Of a stretch of DNA of 64,000 bases, positions 9,337 to 18,912 are shown one piece after another. The translations under genes and the position numbers were made by a program. The notes under the pieces were generated by a model. It made no database searches, was not told the origin of the DNA, and worked only from the letters and a program-made list of their open reading frames with translations. Source of the DNA: Aphrocallistes beatrix (lineage: Eukaryota > Porifera > Hexactinellida > Sceptrulophora > Aphrocallistidae); assembly GCA_963281255.1 (NCBI GenBank), contig OY725489.1, positions 1,240,001-1,304,000 of the forward strand, in the 5' to 3' direction. Positions within the stretch are counted from its first letter, which is position 1. The number at the start of each line of letters is the position of its first letter.

Positions 9337-10716
9337 CAGGGTGGCTTTTAAGTTCTGTCCCAAGCTTTATTAGGTATAAAATTTCTTAAACTCAAACAAT
9401 CTTAGTTATTATGGTCTTTAGAGATTAATTCGAATATTCTCAATGATTTTATAAGATTTTTCGAGTCTAAGAACTGGAACTGTGTTTTGTATGGTAAGTT
9501 TTGTGAAAAAATATGTGCCCTGGAACCAGTGGCGTACCGTGACCAAATGCCGCCCGGGGCGGGAATTTTAGAATGCCGCGTTGCCGCCCCTAAGTGTGAA
9601 TTATTTAAATTATAATTTCGCGATTCACTTTCCTATTTGCTTTATTTTGCTTAACAATATTCTAATAACTCGCTACAAATGGTTAACAAATAGTTCTTCT
9701 CGCTTTCAATGCTGCTCATTATTTGAAATAGCATGATGAAATCTGAATAGTTAATATATTAAAACATGCAAGAAATCTATAAATGCGACTTAATAATATC
9801 ACTTCTACAAGTATTATGACTATTATGTTATTATGTTATTATGTTATTACAGTAAGGTTGTGGTTTGTAAACTAATATATGATTATTTCAGAAATTGAAA
9901 TCATTACAATTGATTTAGAAGGATTCTTAATTATAGAAGTGCAGTTATCAATTGTTATTTGTGAATTGGCAATAGTGCAAATTGTCAACAGACAATAAAC
10001 TTTGATCAATTTAATTCAACACTGGATTTCTACATGCATTAGGAGAATTTAATTTAAAGTTGTAAATGCAATTTGCCGCCCGGGGCGGGCCGCTCCCCCC
10101 GCCCCCCCCCCCACGGTACGCCACTGCCTGGAACGAAGCGAAAATCGAGAATCAGGGACCACTGCTTTTCAAATTATCTTTCTAGAGTCTTCAAATTTCA
10201 AAACAAATTAGCTCTCACATTTTCCTCGAATATTCTAAATTTGTAGAAATATAGAATGTTTAGATCAGTATGTATTGATAACCTTTTGGATCAGATTTTT
10301 TTTAAAAAGTGATAAAAAGTGCCATTTTGGGTGATTTTCCATAATGTACCTAATTTGAAGAGTCGTGAAATAATAACTTTATCTCGTTTCTGATAATGAA
10401 TTCAATGGATTTGTGAATATTTCAATGGTGAATGGAAGGTATCTGGTGCTAAATCGTCATGGAAAATCGATTATCGAGACATTTTTTACAGAAGCAGTGG
10501 CCCTGATTCTCGATTTTCGCTGCGTTCCAGGACACATATTTTTTTCACAAAACTCACCATACAAAATACAGTTCCAGTTCTTAGACTCGAAAAATCTTAT
10601 AAAATCATTGAGAATATTTAAATTACAATCTCTAAAGACCATAATAACTAAGATTGTTTGAGTTTAAGAAATTTTATACCTAATAAAGCTTGGGACAGAA
10701 CTTACAAGCTACCCTG
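9337..10716. mobile_element. Tc1/mariner-like palindromic MITE with TA flanks
   Basis: The ends CAGGGTGGC and GCTACCCTG are flanked by TA on both sides. The arms are inverted over several hundred bases (AAGTTCTGTCCCAAGC... on the left, its reverse complement on the right). A 600-bp hAT MITE sits inside it (9527-10126). Non-coding. Confidence 0.8.
9527..10126. mobile_element. hAT-type MITE nested in the mariner-like MITE
   Basis: Ends CAGTGGCGTACCGTG and CACGGTACGCCACTG are perfect 15-bp inverted repeats. The 8-bp duplication CCTGGAAC is exact (9519-9526, 10127-10134). The subterminal sequence is GC-rich (GCCGCCCGGGGCGGG on both sides). Confidence 0.93.
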
Positions 10717-10806
10717 TATACACCTTTCTATCAAAACTCGATTAATGTTTGTTTGTTTGTGTATATACACAGGGTGGTCCGCGGGAAACTCCCTTATTTC
10801 GTTATA
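10717..10806. repeat. Short Helitron 5' and mariner-like fragments
   Basis: A HelA-type 5' start (CAAAACTCGATTAATGTTTG) is followed by CAGGGTGGTCCGCGGG, a mariner-type end without its partner. Confidence 0.45.
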
Positions 10807-11276
10807 TCTTATATATTAAAATGCTAGGATTTTTTTGTGTGTGTTTGTCCGAATTGATTGAAGAATTGGGAAGTCATAGAGATGTGAAAATTGGCATGTA
10901 GGTGTCAAATGATATGCCTACGGCTAAGTTATAAGATCTAAGCGAAATTTTAACATCTCTGCAAAAAAAATGGAAAACAAATTTTCACACCTTTTCTATA
11001 CAAAATAAATGACTACACTATCACAATAGAAACCAATATACGACACTACAATAGATCGTCATTGTTATTAATACTTCAAAGCCACAACTTGTGTTTGATA
11101 TCTTAAATATATTATAGTGTATGGCAATAAAAAAGATTATGTGCATAGTTTCACACCTTTATATACATATTTTCATACCATTGATGAATTTTGAAAAATA
11201 TGCTAGAGACTAGCTTCCAACGGGTGACATGGGGTTTCTAGGTGTGTAGATTTCGAATATCACATTTTCAGATCAA
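10807..11276 (+). mobile_element. HelB Helitron-like element, 3'-truncated
   Basis: It begins TCTTATATATTAAAATGCTA preceded by A and continues with the HelB body. It stops where a reverse HelA copy begins (CAAG at 11277). Confidence 0.72.
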
Positions 11277-12852
11277 CAAGCGCGCTTCGCTTGCTTGCGC
11301 TGCGCGGCTAGCGGACACTTTGTGTCCGCCGGAGGCTCCCTTCGGTCGCCTGGTGTCACATTGGTAGATTATAAGGGAGATAACAGCTCTAAATACGTCT
11401 GTCCTACTGTTATAATCTATATCGCACGAAAAATCATCAAATTTATCAATTTTTAAAATTTTGATGAGTAATGATGACGTCATAAATTGATGAATCATCA
11501 TTTTTGATGATAGTTGCATCATATGTGAGGTATGTTAATATACAGATTCATAGCCTACTATACATAAGGCCTCACAACTGATTGTGGATTTTGGACCAGG
11601 GATGCAGAAGAAGACCGTTGAACTAATGCATGAGCTGCCTTAAATAATTTACAAAGCACAATAGAGCTTAGGAATATATTATCAGCATATATAAATATGG
11701 TGTCAAAGTACCCATATCCATTGTTAAAAATTTGATTAGTCACCATATGGTTGCGCAATAGGTTATATTTGTGACAAATTTGGTGATTTTCAGAGGCCGT
11801 TTAGGGGCACTTCTAAGTGTTTTTACTGTAAATCTTTCGTATAGAACTGAGATATGAATGGGTTAATACGAAAATTTTGGAATTTTTCATGGAATGTTGG
11901 TACATTCCAGTGTTGCTATGGAAACGTGTTTTGGTCAGTTGGCGTTATATCTTGAAAACTGCAATGGCTACACATTCAAATGTAATTCCATTTGATAGCG
12001 AATATACTACTTCCTATTAAGTGATAATATAATTTCGACCTCTAAATTCAATAGTTTATGAGATATTCGACAATGTACCATATTGGTCACATTTGATAAT
12101 TTGTCGATTATCTCATAAACCTTTGAATTTAGAGGTTGAAATTATATTATCACTTAATAGGAAGTAGTATATTTCCAATCAAATGGAATTACATTTAAAT
12201 GTCTAGCTCTTGTGGTTTTCAAGATATGACCCAAACAGACCAAAACACGTTTCCATAGCAACACTGGAATGTACCAACATTCCATGAAAAAATTCCAAAA
12301 TTTTCGTATTAACCCATTCATATCTCAGTTCTATGCAAAAGATTTTACAGTAAAAACACTTAGAAGTGCCCCTAAACGGCCTCTGAAAATCACCAAATTT
12401 GTCACAAATATAACCTATTGCGCAACCATATGGTGGCTAATCAAATTTTTAACAATGGGTATGGGTACTTTGACACCATATTTATATATGCTGATAATAT
12501 ATTCCTAAGCTCTATTGTGCTTTGTAAATTATTTAAGGCAGCTCATGCATTAGTTCAACGGTCTTCTTCCGCATCCCTGGTCCAAAATCCACAATCAGTT
12601 GTGAGGCTTTATGTATAGTAGGCTATGACAGATTCTATTAAAATTTCAGCCTTCTATCTCTTATAATGGCTGAGTTATGCTCGAATAACTGTATTGCTTA
12701 ACTTTTAAAAATGTGACAATGACGTCATAATTCCATGATGAGTCGACATTTTGCTCTGAGCTCAGAACTTACTGGAGCCATAGCCAAAAGACTCCCACAT
12801 GCCAAAAATTAGCTTTCTATGACCTGCAGTTTCTTCAATCAATTCGTTACAG
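11277..12852 (-). mobile_element. HelA copy, reverse, split by a CATAG-family MITE
   Basis: Reverse HelA sequence occupies 11277-11548 and 12628-12852, with the MITE between. The terminal CAAGCGCGCTTCGC is intact. The 5' TC end is missing. Confidence 0.78.
11549..12627. mobile_element. CATAG-family MITE, full palindromic copy
   Basis: Two long arms in inverted orientation (CATAGCCTACT... and ...AGTAGGCTATG) meet near 12090. Flanking ACAGATT(C) repeats at 11542 and 12628 give a 7- or 8-bp target duplication, depending on whether the first C belongs to the element. The host is a HelA copy. The short open frames in both arms mirror each other and are not genes. Confidence 0.86.
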
Positions 12853-12866
12853 ATATATGTATATAT

Positions 12867-13500
12867 GGGGAATTCCATGTCAAAACACCAATAATTTCAC
12901 CACCATCAACCGATTTGTCTGAAATTTGCTGTGCGACAGAGCACTGATATATCTTTACTTTTGTGAAAATTTCAGATCAATCGGTCATGTGGTTTTTGAG
13001 TTATGACGTCACAAATTTTTAAAATTTGCTGTTTGACCAAGGATTTTCACAATGCTAAAATCACCATCCCATTTTAAACTAGAATAACTCGAAAAATATT
13101 CATCAAATTCTTTCATAAATTGCAATACTTATGTTTTTACATATGGAGAATACGAAAGACTTGAGTAAATTAAGTTTTGAGTTTCTTTTCTTTGTGAATA
13201 CTGGAACTGAAACCAACTCCCGAAGCAAACCGAAACTATGACGTAACAAAAATGAATATTTTGGAAACTGTTTTATTTTTGGGTATTTACTGTTTATATT
13301 CATAATTCATTGTATTAAAAAATTCATTTGGTTTCCATATGTTCTCTTTGAGTTATTCACATTTTGTACCTGTAAACGCTTGCTAGTATATACTTGTATA
13401 ACTCAAAATTTTATGCCTTTTGTAAAAATATAAAATTGACCTGACAACTCTCAATTTCTACCATTTTGAAAATGCTTTTATGTCTTCCTCTATAATATCA
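12867..13500 (+). mobile_element. Partial inverted-repeat arm related to the transposon at 28125-30890
   Basis: It starts GGGGAATTCCATGTCAA and continues with sequence recognisably related to the 28125 arm (CACCATCAACCGATTTGT, ATGACGTCACAAA). Diverged. No opposite arm is found, and the right boundary is approximate. Confidence 0.55.
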
Positions 13501-13700
13501 CTGATTCTTACAACATTCTGCTATTGATATCTGCATTCGGAATTATAAGTCTGTTGTATATTTGACCACAGACAGACTAAACATAAACAGTGCAATGCTG
13601 TTGTTGCTATGTAATAGGAATGCAATAAACGTCACTAATGAGTTGAAAAGTTAATTTTAGAGGACTAATATTTGCTAAACAATCCGATATTTAGTCCGAC
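13501..13700. other. AT-rich sequence, nothing recognised
   Basis: No repeat or coding signal that I can name. Confidence 0.3.
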
Positions 13701-14162
13701 CATAGCACTCCGTATATTAGGCCTTCCATCTAAATCTCAAAAATGGACCAGGGATGCGGTCGAAGATGGTTGATCAAATACATGATCTGCCAAAAATCAT
13801 GAACGACGCAGAATAGAGCTTCGAAATGTATTACCGGCATATATAAATATGACGCCAAAGTATCCATATCCGTTGTTAAAATTTCGATTAGTCATCATAT
13901 GATTGCACAATAGGTTATATTTGGGACACATTTAGTGATTTTCAGAGGTTGTTTAATATGGGTACTTCTAAGTGGTTTTATTATAGTTTTTTGTATAGAA
14001 GTGAGCTGTGAATGGGTTGATGCGAAAAGTGAATATTTTTTATGGAATGTTGCTACATTCCAGCGTTGCTATGGAAACGCATTTTGATCAGTTGAGGTCA
14101 TATCTTGAAAACCGCAGTAACTATGCATTCAAATTTGATCTTATTTGATAGCCCATAGACTA

Positions 14163-14994
14163 TCTTATATATTAAAATGCTAGGATTTGTTTGTTTGTTT
14201 GTTTGTTTGTTTGTTCGAATTGATTGAAGAATTGGCAAGTCGTAGAGATACGAAAATTGGCATGTAGGTTTCAAATGATGAATCTACGATTAAGTTCTAA
14301 GATCTAAGCAAAATTTTCACACCTCTGCAAAAAAATGGAAAACAATTTTTCACACCTTTTCTATACAATACTATGTACGGCTTCACTCTCACAATAGAAA
14401 TCATTATACGACAATATTGTAGGCTGTAATTGTAATTAATACTTCAAAGCAATAAGTTTTATGAATGTCTCAATTATATATTATTCAATTATATAACATA
14501 AAGTAAACAAATCTCAAAAATATGCTAGAAACTAGCTTCCAACGGTTGACATGGGTTTTTTAGGGGTGTAGATTTCGAATATCATATTTTCAGATCGATA
14601 TGATGAATTATTTATTTACTTTTGTTTACAATGGATACATAAAGTAAACAAATTACAAAAATAGGCTAGAGAATAGCTTCCAACGGTTGACATGGGGTTT
14701 TTAGGGGTGTAGATTTCGAATATCATATTTTCAGATCGATATGATGAATTATTTGTTTACTTTTGTTTACAATAGATACATAAAGTAAATAAATCTCAAA
14801 AATAGGCTAGAGAATAGCTTCCAACGGTTGACATGGGGTTTTTAGGGGTGTAGATTTCCAATATTATATTTTCGGATCCATATGAGAAATTTTTCGTTGA
14901 CCTTTGTTTGAAATATTTATATAAAGGAAAAAAATCCCAAAATATGTTTGATTCCCAAAATATGTTTGTAGCGCTAGCAAGCGAAGCGTGCTTG
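14163..14994 (+). mobile_element. HelB full-length copy (832 bp) with visible host junctions
   Basis: It starts TCTTATATATTAAAATGC (A before) and ends AAGCGTGCTTG (T after). The host reads ...GACTA | TTTCCTATAAAG around it, against GACTACTTCCTATTAAG in related MITE arms. The insertion therefore lies exactly between two host bases with no duplication, as expected of Helitrons. Confidence 0.82.
14515..14925 (+). repeat. 141-bp tandem repeat inside HelB, three units
   Basis: The segment containing TAGCTTCCAACGGTTGACAT recurs with starts near 14533, 14674 and 14815, a period of 141 bp. The units are near identical and differ mainly in the third. Other HelB copies have one or two units. Confidence 0.85.
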
Positions 14995-15308
14995 TTTCCT
15001 ATAAAGCCATAACATAATTTCCACGTATAGATGCAATGGTTTACGAGTAATTAGACAAATTACCAATTGTGACCAAAGTGATCTTTGTCTAATAACTCGT
15101 AAACCATTGAATCTAGACGTAAATTTTAACAACGGATATGGATACTTTGGCGTCATATTTATATATGCCGGTAATACATTTCGAAGCTCTATTCTGCGTC
15201 GTTCATGATTTTTGGCAGATCATGTATTTGATCAACCATCTTCGACCGCATCCCTGGTCCATTTTTGAGATTTAGATGGAAGGCCTAATATACGGAGTGC
15301 TATGGTCG

Positions 15309-15508
15309 NNNNNNNNNNNNNNNNNNNNNNNNNNNNNNNNNNNNNNNNNNNNNNNNNNNNNNNNNNNNNNNNNNNNNNNNNNNNNNNNNNNNNNNNNNNN
15401 NNNNNNNNNNNNNNNNNNNNNNNNNNNNNNNNNNNNNNNNNNNNNNNNNNNNNNNNNNNNNNNNNNNNNNNNNNNNNNNNNNNNNNNNNNNNNNNNNNNN
15501 NNNNNNNN
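15309..15508. other. Assembly gap (200 N)
   Basis: A run of exactly 200 N, probably a scaffold placeholder of unknown true length. Confidence 0.99.
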
Positions 15509-15581
15509 CCTGGAGGCAACCTAGGTGTGTCCAGGAAATGCGTGTTCAAAGTATGTTCTTCAGAGCTGTCATTGTAATAAA

Positions 15582-16020
15582 TAGGGCATTAGTCGATCCT
15601 CAAAAAAAGGATCTAGATCCAGATCCCGATCCTAACTTACAAAAGGATCTTTGATCCGATCACGATCCCCAAAAAGATCCTTTCAATAATAGTCAGAGGA
15701 CTTTCATTTTTAGTACAGCTCCTGGAAGGAGATGCCTTATGGCATGGACGGCGTGTAATGTCTGCAGCAGCCTGAAGCGTACTTAAGTTAGAATTCAAAC
15801 TATAAAACACATAAAAAAATATATTTAATCAACATCAATTTCAACACTTTCACCTACAACTTAGGGATTAAAAAGAAAAAGGATCGGATCGAATTCAGTA
15901 AAAGGTTCGATCCGATCCCGATCCTAATTTTATAAAAGGATCGTCGATCCGATCTCAATCCTCAAAAAAGGATCGCGATCCCGATTTTTCGATCATGCAT
16001 CGAAAGATCCTAATGCCCTA
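15582..16020. mobile_element. hAT-type MITE packed with GATC motifs
   Basis: Ends TAGGGCATTAG and CTAATGCCCTA. The exact 8-bp duplication GTAATAAA occurs at 15574-15581 and 16021-16028. The uninterrupted target (TGTAATAAATG) is present near 44238. The subterminal parts are filled with GGATC/GATCC/GATCG repeats. Confidence 0.93.
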
Positions 16021-16159
16021 GTAATAAATGAACCCTCAGAACTAATATTTCAGAGTTATTCTGAAATATATAGACCTCTCTGAGATGGTGAAAAATGGCT
16101 GTTTTGTCATAAGAAAGTGCATCACGGGACTAGTTTTAATTAAGTAACCGTTTTGCGCA

Positions 16160-16253
16160 GAGGAAAATGGTAGCACCTGCTATAACGGCCGCTATACACA
16201 GCAGTCATCTGCTGTATATAGCGGCCGTTATAGCAGGTGCTACCATTTTCCTC
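16160..16253. repeat. Perfect 37-bp inverted repeat (long hairpin)
   Basis: 16160-16196 is the exact reverse complement of 16217-16253. The 20-bp spacer holds a further 6-bp stem (CAGCAG/CTGCTG) around TCAT. The duplicate near 44364-44440 has only the right half. Confidence 0.95.
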
Positions 16254-16605
16254 TTCAGTAGTGTTTTGTCGCGCAATAATACTATATTATTAAGGCTCTA
16301 TGATCTGGAGAGTAAATAATTTCAGAGGGGGTCTGTCACGAAAATTTTGGTCCGGGGGACCATTTTTTTCAGGGAATATTGGACAGGGGACCATTTTTTT
16401 GAGGAAAATTGATCTTGGAGATTAATTATTTCCTGGAAAATTAGATTATATCAATCATTTGACATCCTCGATTTTTGATACTTTTCAATTGTCGAACAAC
16501 CAAGCTGTTTGACCCAGGACTGACAATTCATATTTTAGTATCCAATACATTAGATGGACATAACTCAGGCGTTCAAAATTCCTGAATATACTTATCCCCA
16601 ATTAC

Positions 16606-17072
16606 CAGGGTTGCCGTGGGAAAGAAATTTCCATTCCCATTCCCATCCCATTCCCACGAGATTTCCCGTGGGAATTCCCATGGGTTTCCCACGTGGGAAT
16701 TCCCATGGGTTTCCCACGTGGGAATTCCCATGGGTTTTCCCATGTGGGAATTCCCATGGGTTTCCCACGTGGGAATTCCCATGGGTTTTCCCATGTGGGA
16801 ATTCCCATGGGTTTCCCACATGGGAATCCCATGGGTTTTCCCACATGTGAATCCCATGGGTTTTCCCACATGGGAATTCCCATGGGTTTCCCATGGATTC
16901 TCCCACGTGGGAATTTCCATGTATTTAGTAAATCTGGCAGGTTTGGGTTCACTTCCTGAATGGGATTTGGAATTGTCTTCAAGCTCTATTCCCCTGAAGG
17001 AAAGGACTGGGAATGGGAATTAATTCCGATTCCAATGAATGGGAATTGGAATTAAGTCCTTAATGTAATTGG
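16606..17072. mobile_element. Insertion with palindromic minisatellite
   Basis: Compared with GGTCC copy 2, extra sequence starts at CAGGGTTGCCGTGGG and is flanked by CAATTAC on both sides (16599-16605 and 17073-17079). It is probably a MITE whose TTCCCA-rich body has expanded. The right end is eroded. Confidence 0.65.
16650..16918. repeat. Minisatellite built from three palindromes
   Basis: Units of about 25 bp combine CCCACGTGGG, GGGAATTCCC and CCCATGGG, repeated about ten times with small variants. The array is open in several frames on both strands only because of its periodicity. Confidence 0.93.
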
Positions 17073-17241
17073 CAATTACATACTAACACTGTATTGTTAT
17101 GGATTTGTTATATCACAGTATGATACTAAGAAGTAACTCATTCTAGTCATACCATCACTTAAACAATAGTTGATACTAAATCCGAAAGGACGGGACAGCT
17201 GTAGGATATCCTCGATTAAATACTGGACATGTCCAATAGAC

Positions 17242-17374
17242 CAGGGTTGCTGCGGGAATGGGAATGATTTTTCCCCCGTGGGGATCCCCATAGGATTCCT
17301 ATGGGATTCCCACAGGACTTCTATGGGAATGGGGTAGGAATGGGAATTGAAATTTCACTCCCACGGCAACCTTG
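17242..17374. mobile_element. Small MITE (CAGGGTTGC ends) within GGTCC copy 1
   Basis: It starts CAGGGTTGCTGCGGGAATGG and ends CCCACGGCAACCTTG, imperfect inverted repeats. The same insertion is present in copies 2 and 3, so it predates their spread. Confidence 0.6.
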
Positions 17375-17715
17375 ATACATATTTAGCTAATCTCTAATCT
17401 AAGAAGTATACTTTATTTCTTCTGCTCTCTAAAATCCGAACTATCTTCCTATTGAGTACCTACCTATTCCAACTATAATAACTAGACCTAATAACAGCTA
17501 CCACAGCGCCACTGGGGCTTGACATCCTTTCCAATTGTTCTGGATTGGTGATGCATTTTTCATTTAAATATTGTTAGGGCGGACCAAAATTCCTTATGCA
17601 AAATTGATTCCCAGAACCAAAATTCAATGAAAAAAATGGTCCCACCGGACCAAAATTCCATGGAAAATTGCCATAGCAGGACCAAAATTTTCAGGGGGGG
17701 ACGGGGGGGGACTTT

Positions 17716-17960
17716 CTGAAGTATAAGATTTTGTAGAGTTCAACGTTTCAAGTAATTTGGTTATTTCCTGTGTTTTCGTATTAAATTCCTTTTCAATCTC
17801 TTCCACTCGAGAGAGGAGTGAGTTCTCTCTGATCCGGAGAGCTTCGTGTGACCGCTTGAAGCTGTCGTGTATAGCTTTAGAGTTTGAGATATCTGATCAA
17901 TGAAGTCTGTATTCAAATGTACACTGCTTGCAAATAATCTCAATTGAGAATTTATTGGAT
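17716..17960 (-). pseudogene. NHL-family coiled-coil fragment
   Basis: Translated in pieces, this matches the N-terminal coiled coil of the broken NHL gene at 48221-49089: NTDFIDQISQT on one side and EEIEKEFNTKTQEITKLL on the other. A base change or deletion puts the two pieces in different frames. No NHL blades follow, and the fragment ends in the GGTCC element. The sequence upstream (to about 18560) also matches the upstream of the 48221 gene, so this is a duplicated gene start. Confidence 0.7.
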
Positions 17961-18560
17961 ACAATAGATTAATGGGAGAGACTAAAAGTTGTAAAATTTA
18001 TGGTGGACTCAAAGATTTGTCTGCTTGCACCATTTATTCAATCCAGAGTAACAAAAATACTCCCTTGTTCAAATATTAACAGGTCCGCATTTTTATCTCT
18101 CGCTCAAAAAAGGAGAATGACTTATAGAATATGCAAAAAATAGCATAATTATCAAAGAAATGCTGAACTAGGTCAAACCATCTGGAAAAAATACCAATCC
18201 TATATATAAATATTAGAAACATATAAACTACCCTGACAGAAGTATTTGACTACCACGGAAACCGCCGTACAAATAATATGGATCTATTCATAAAAGAACA
18301 TGTACTCAAACTGTAAGGAATATTCTATTTCAGGGCTGTCCAACTATATTTACTTCGGGCCGCAACTGCTTCATACCATTTAGTGGCGGGCCGCAATACA
18401 GGGGCGTGCACTCGGGATGGGTATGGATAGAGGCATTTTGGAAGCAACGCGGGCCGCCTGTTGGACAGCGCTGTTCTATTTTATATTTCAAATTCGCAAA
18501 CTACACATCCGAATTACTCGATTTTAAAACTTTCAACCTAAATACGCATTCTCATTTATA
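17961..18560. repeat. Duplicate of the NHL upstream region (about 49090-49520)
   Basis: Long near-identical stretches (for example TAAAAGTTGTAAA..., CATAAAAGAACATGTACTC) occur in the same order as at 49130-49510. This copy contains the 143-bp hAT MITE at 18331-18473, absent from the other. Confidence 0.85.
18331..18473. mobile_element. Short hAT MITE with empty site at about 49480
   Basis: Ends CAGGGCTGTCCAACT and AGTTGGACAGCGCTG-type (here TGTTGGACAGCGCTG). The exact 8-bp duplication TTCTATTT is at 18323-18330 and 18474-18481. The duplicated segment near 49480 reads TATTCTATTTTAT with no insertion. The same element occurs at 29731-29895. Confidence 0.95.
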
Positions 18561-18912
18561 AAATTATAAACCTGTGCCACTTGTCACTAATCGCCAACAT
18601 ATTTAATGGCCGTGAGTGGACAAGTATATTCAGGTACCAAAGGTAGAGAGTATTTTAAAAGTTAGGAGTTAGTAATTGAGGTGAGGCTCCAATTACGAGT
18701 AATTACAAGTTAGAATTTGTAGATTAAGAATTTGAAATAAAAAATGGAGTACTATTTCTTATAAATTGAGTACATATTCCTTTAAGAATAAAAACACTCA
18801 AATCTATTTATATGGGGGTTTTCGTGGTGGTCGAATACTTATGTCCGGGTAAAGTATGCAAACAATAGTATTACCTGAAGAATAATTCATTATCTAGAGC
18901 AGATGTCCTGAT
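18561..18912. other. AT-rich 3' flank of the NHL gene
   Basis: No repeat or coding pattern that I recognise. Confidence 0.35.

Larger units (their letters stand above)
13701..15304. mobile_element. Diverged CATAG-family MITE containing a HelB insertion
   Basis: Ends CATAGCACTCCGTATATTAG and its reverse complement at 15285-15304. The inverted arms match the CATAG family with many changes. The middle is interrupted by HelB (14163-14994). The right end abuts the assembly gap, so the target duplication cannot be read. Confidence 0.75.
15509..16330. repeat. Segment duplicated at about 44171-44460
   Basis: GGAGGCAACCTAGGTGTGTC, TCAGAACTAATATTTCAGAG and TAGCAGGTGCTACCATTTTC recur in the same order at 44171-44460. 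This copy carries an extra hAT MITE (15582-16020) and an extra palindrome arm (16160-16196). Confidence 0.8.
16333..17711. mobile_element. GGTCC-rich element, copy 1
   Basis: It begins CTGTCACGAAAATTTTGGTCC with GGTCCGGGGGACCATTTTTT motifs and ends in reverse-oriented GGACCAAAATTTT motifs. It shares an AT-rich core with copies 2 (20196-21325) and 3 (44465-45470). It contains a nested insertion with the minisatellite (16606-17072) and a small MITE (17242-17374). The right boundary is approximate. Confidence 0.7.

Noticed and set aside
11558-12618. Two mirror-image 66-residue frames ending in similar sequence
   Set aside because: They are the two arms of one palindromic MITE.
15232-15577. Open frames made mostly of X
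   Set aside because: They span the run of N at 15309-15508; the same applies to 39921-40298.
16554-17023. Several overlapping frames repeating 'GNSHGFPTWEFPWV'-like units
   Set aside because: Translation of a palindromic minisatellite; equally open on both strands.
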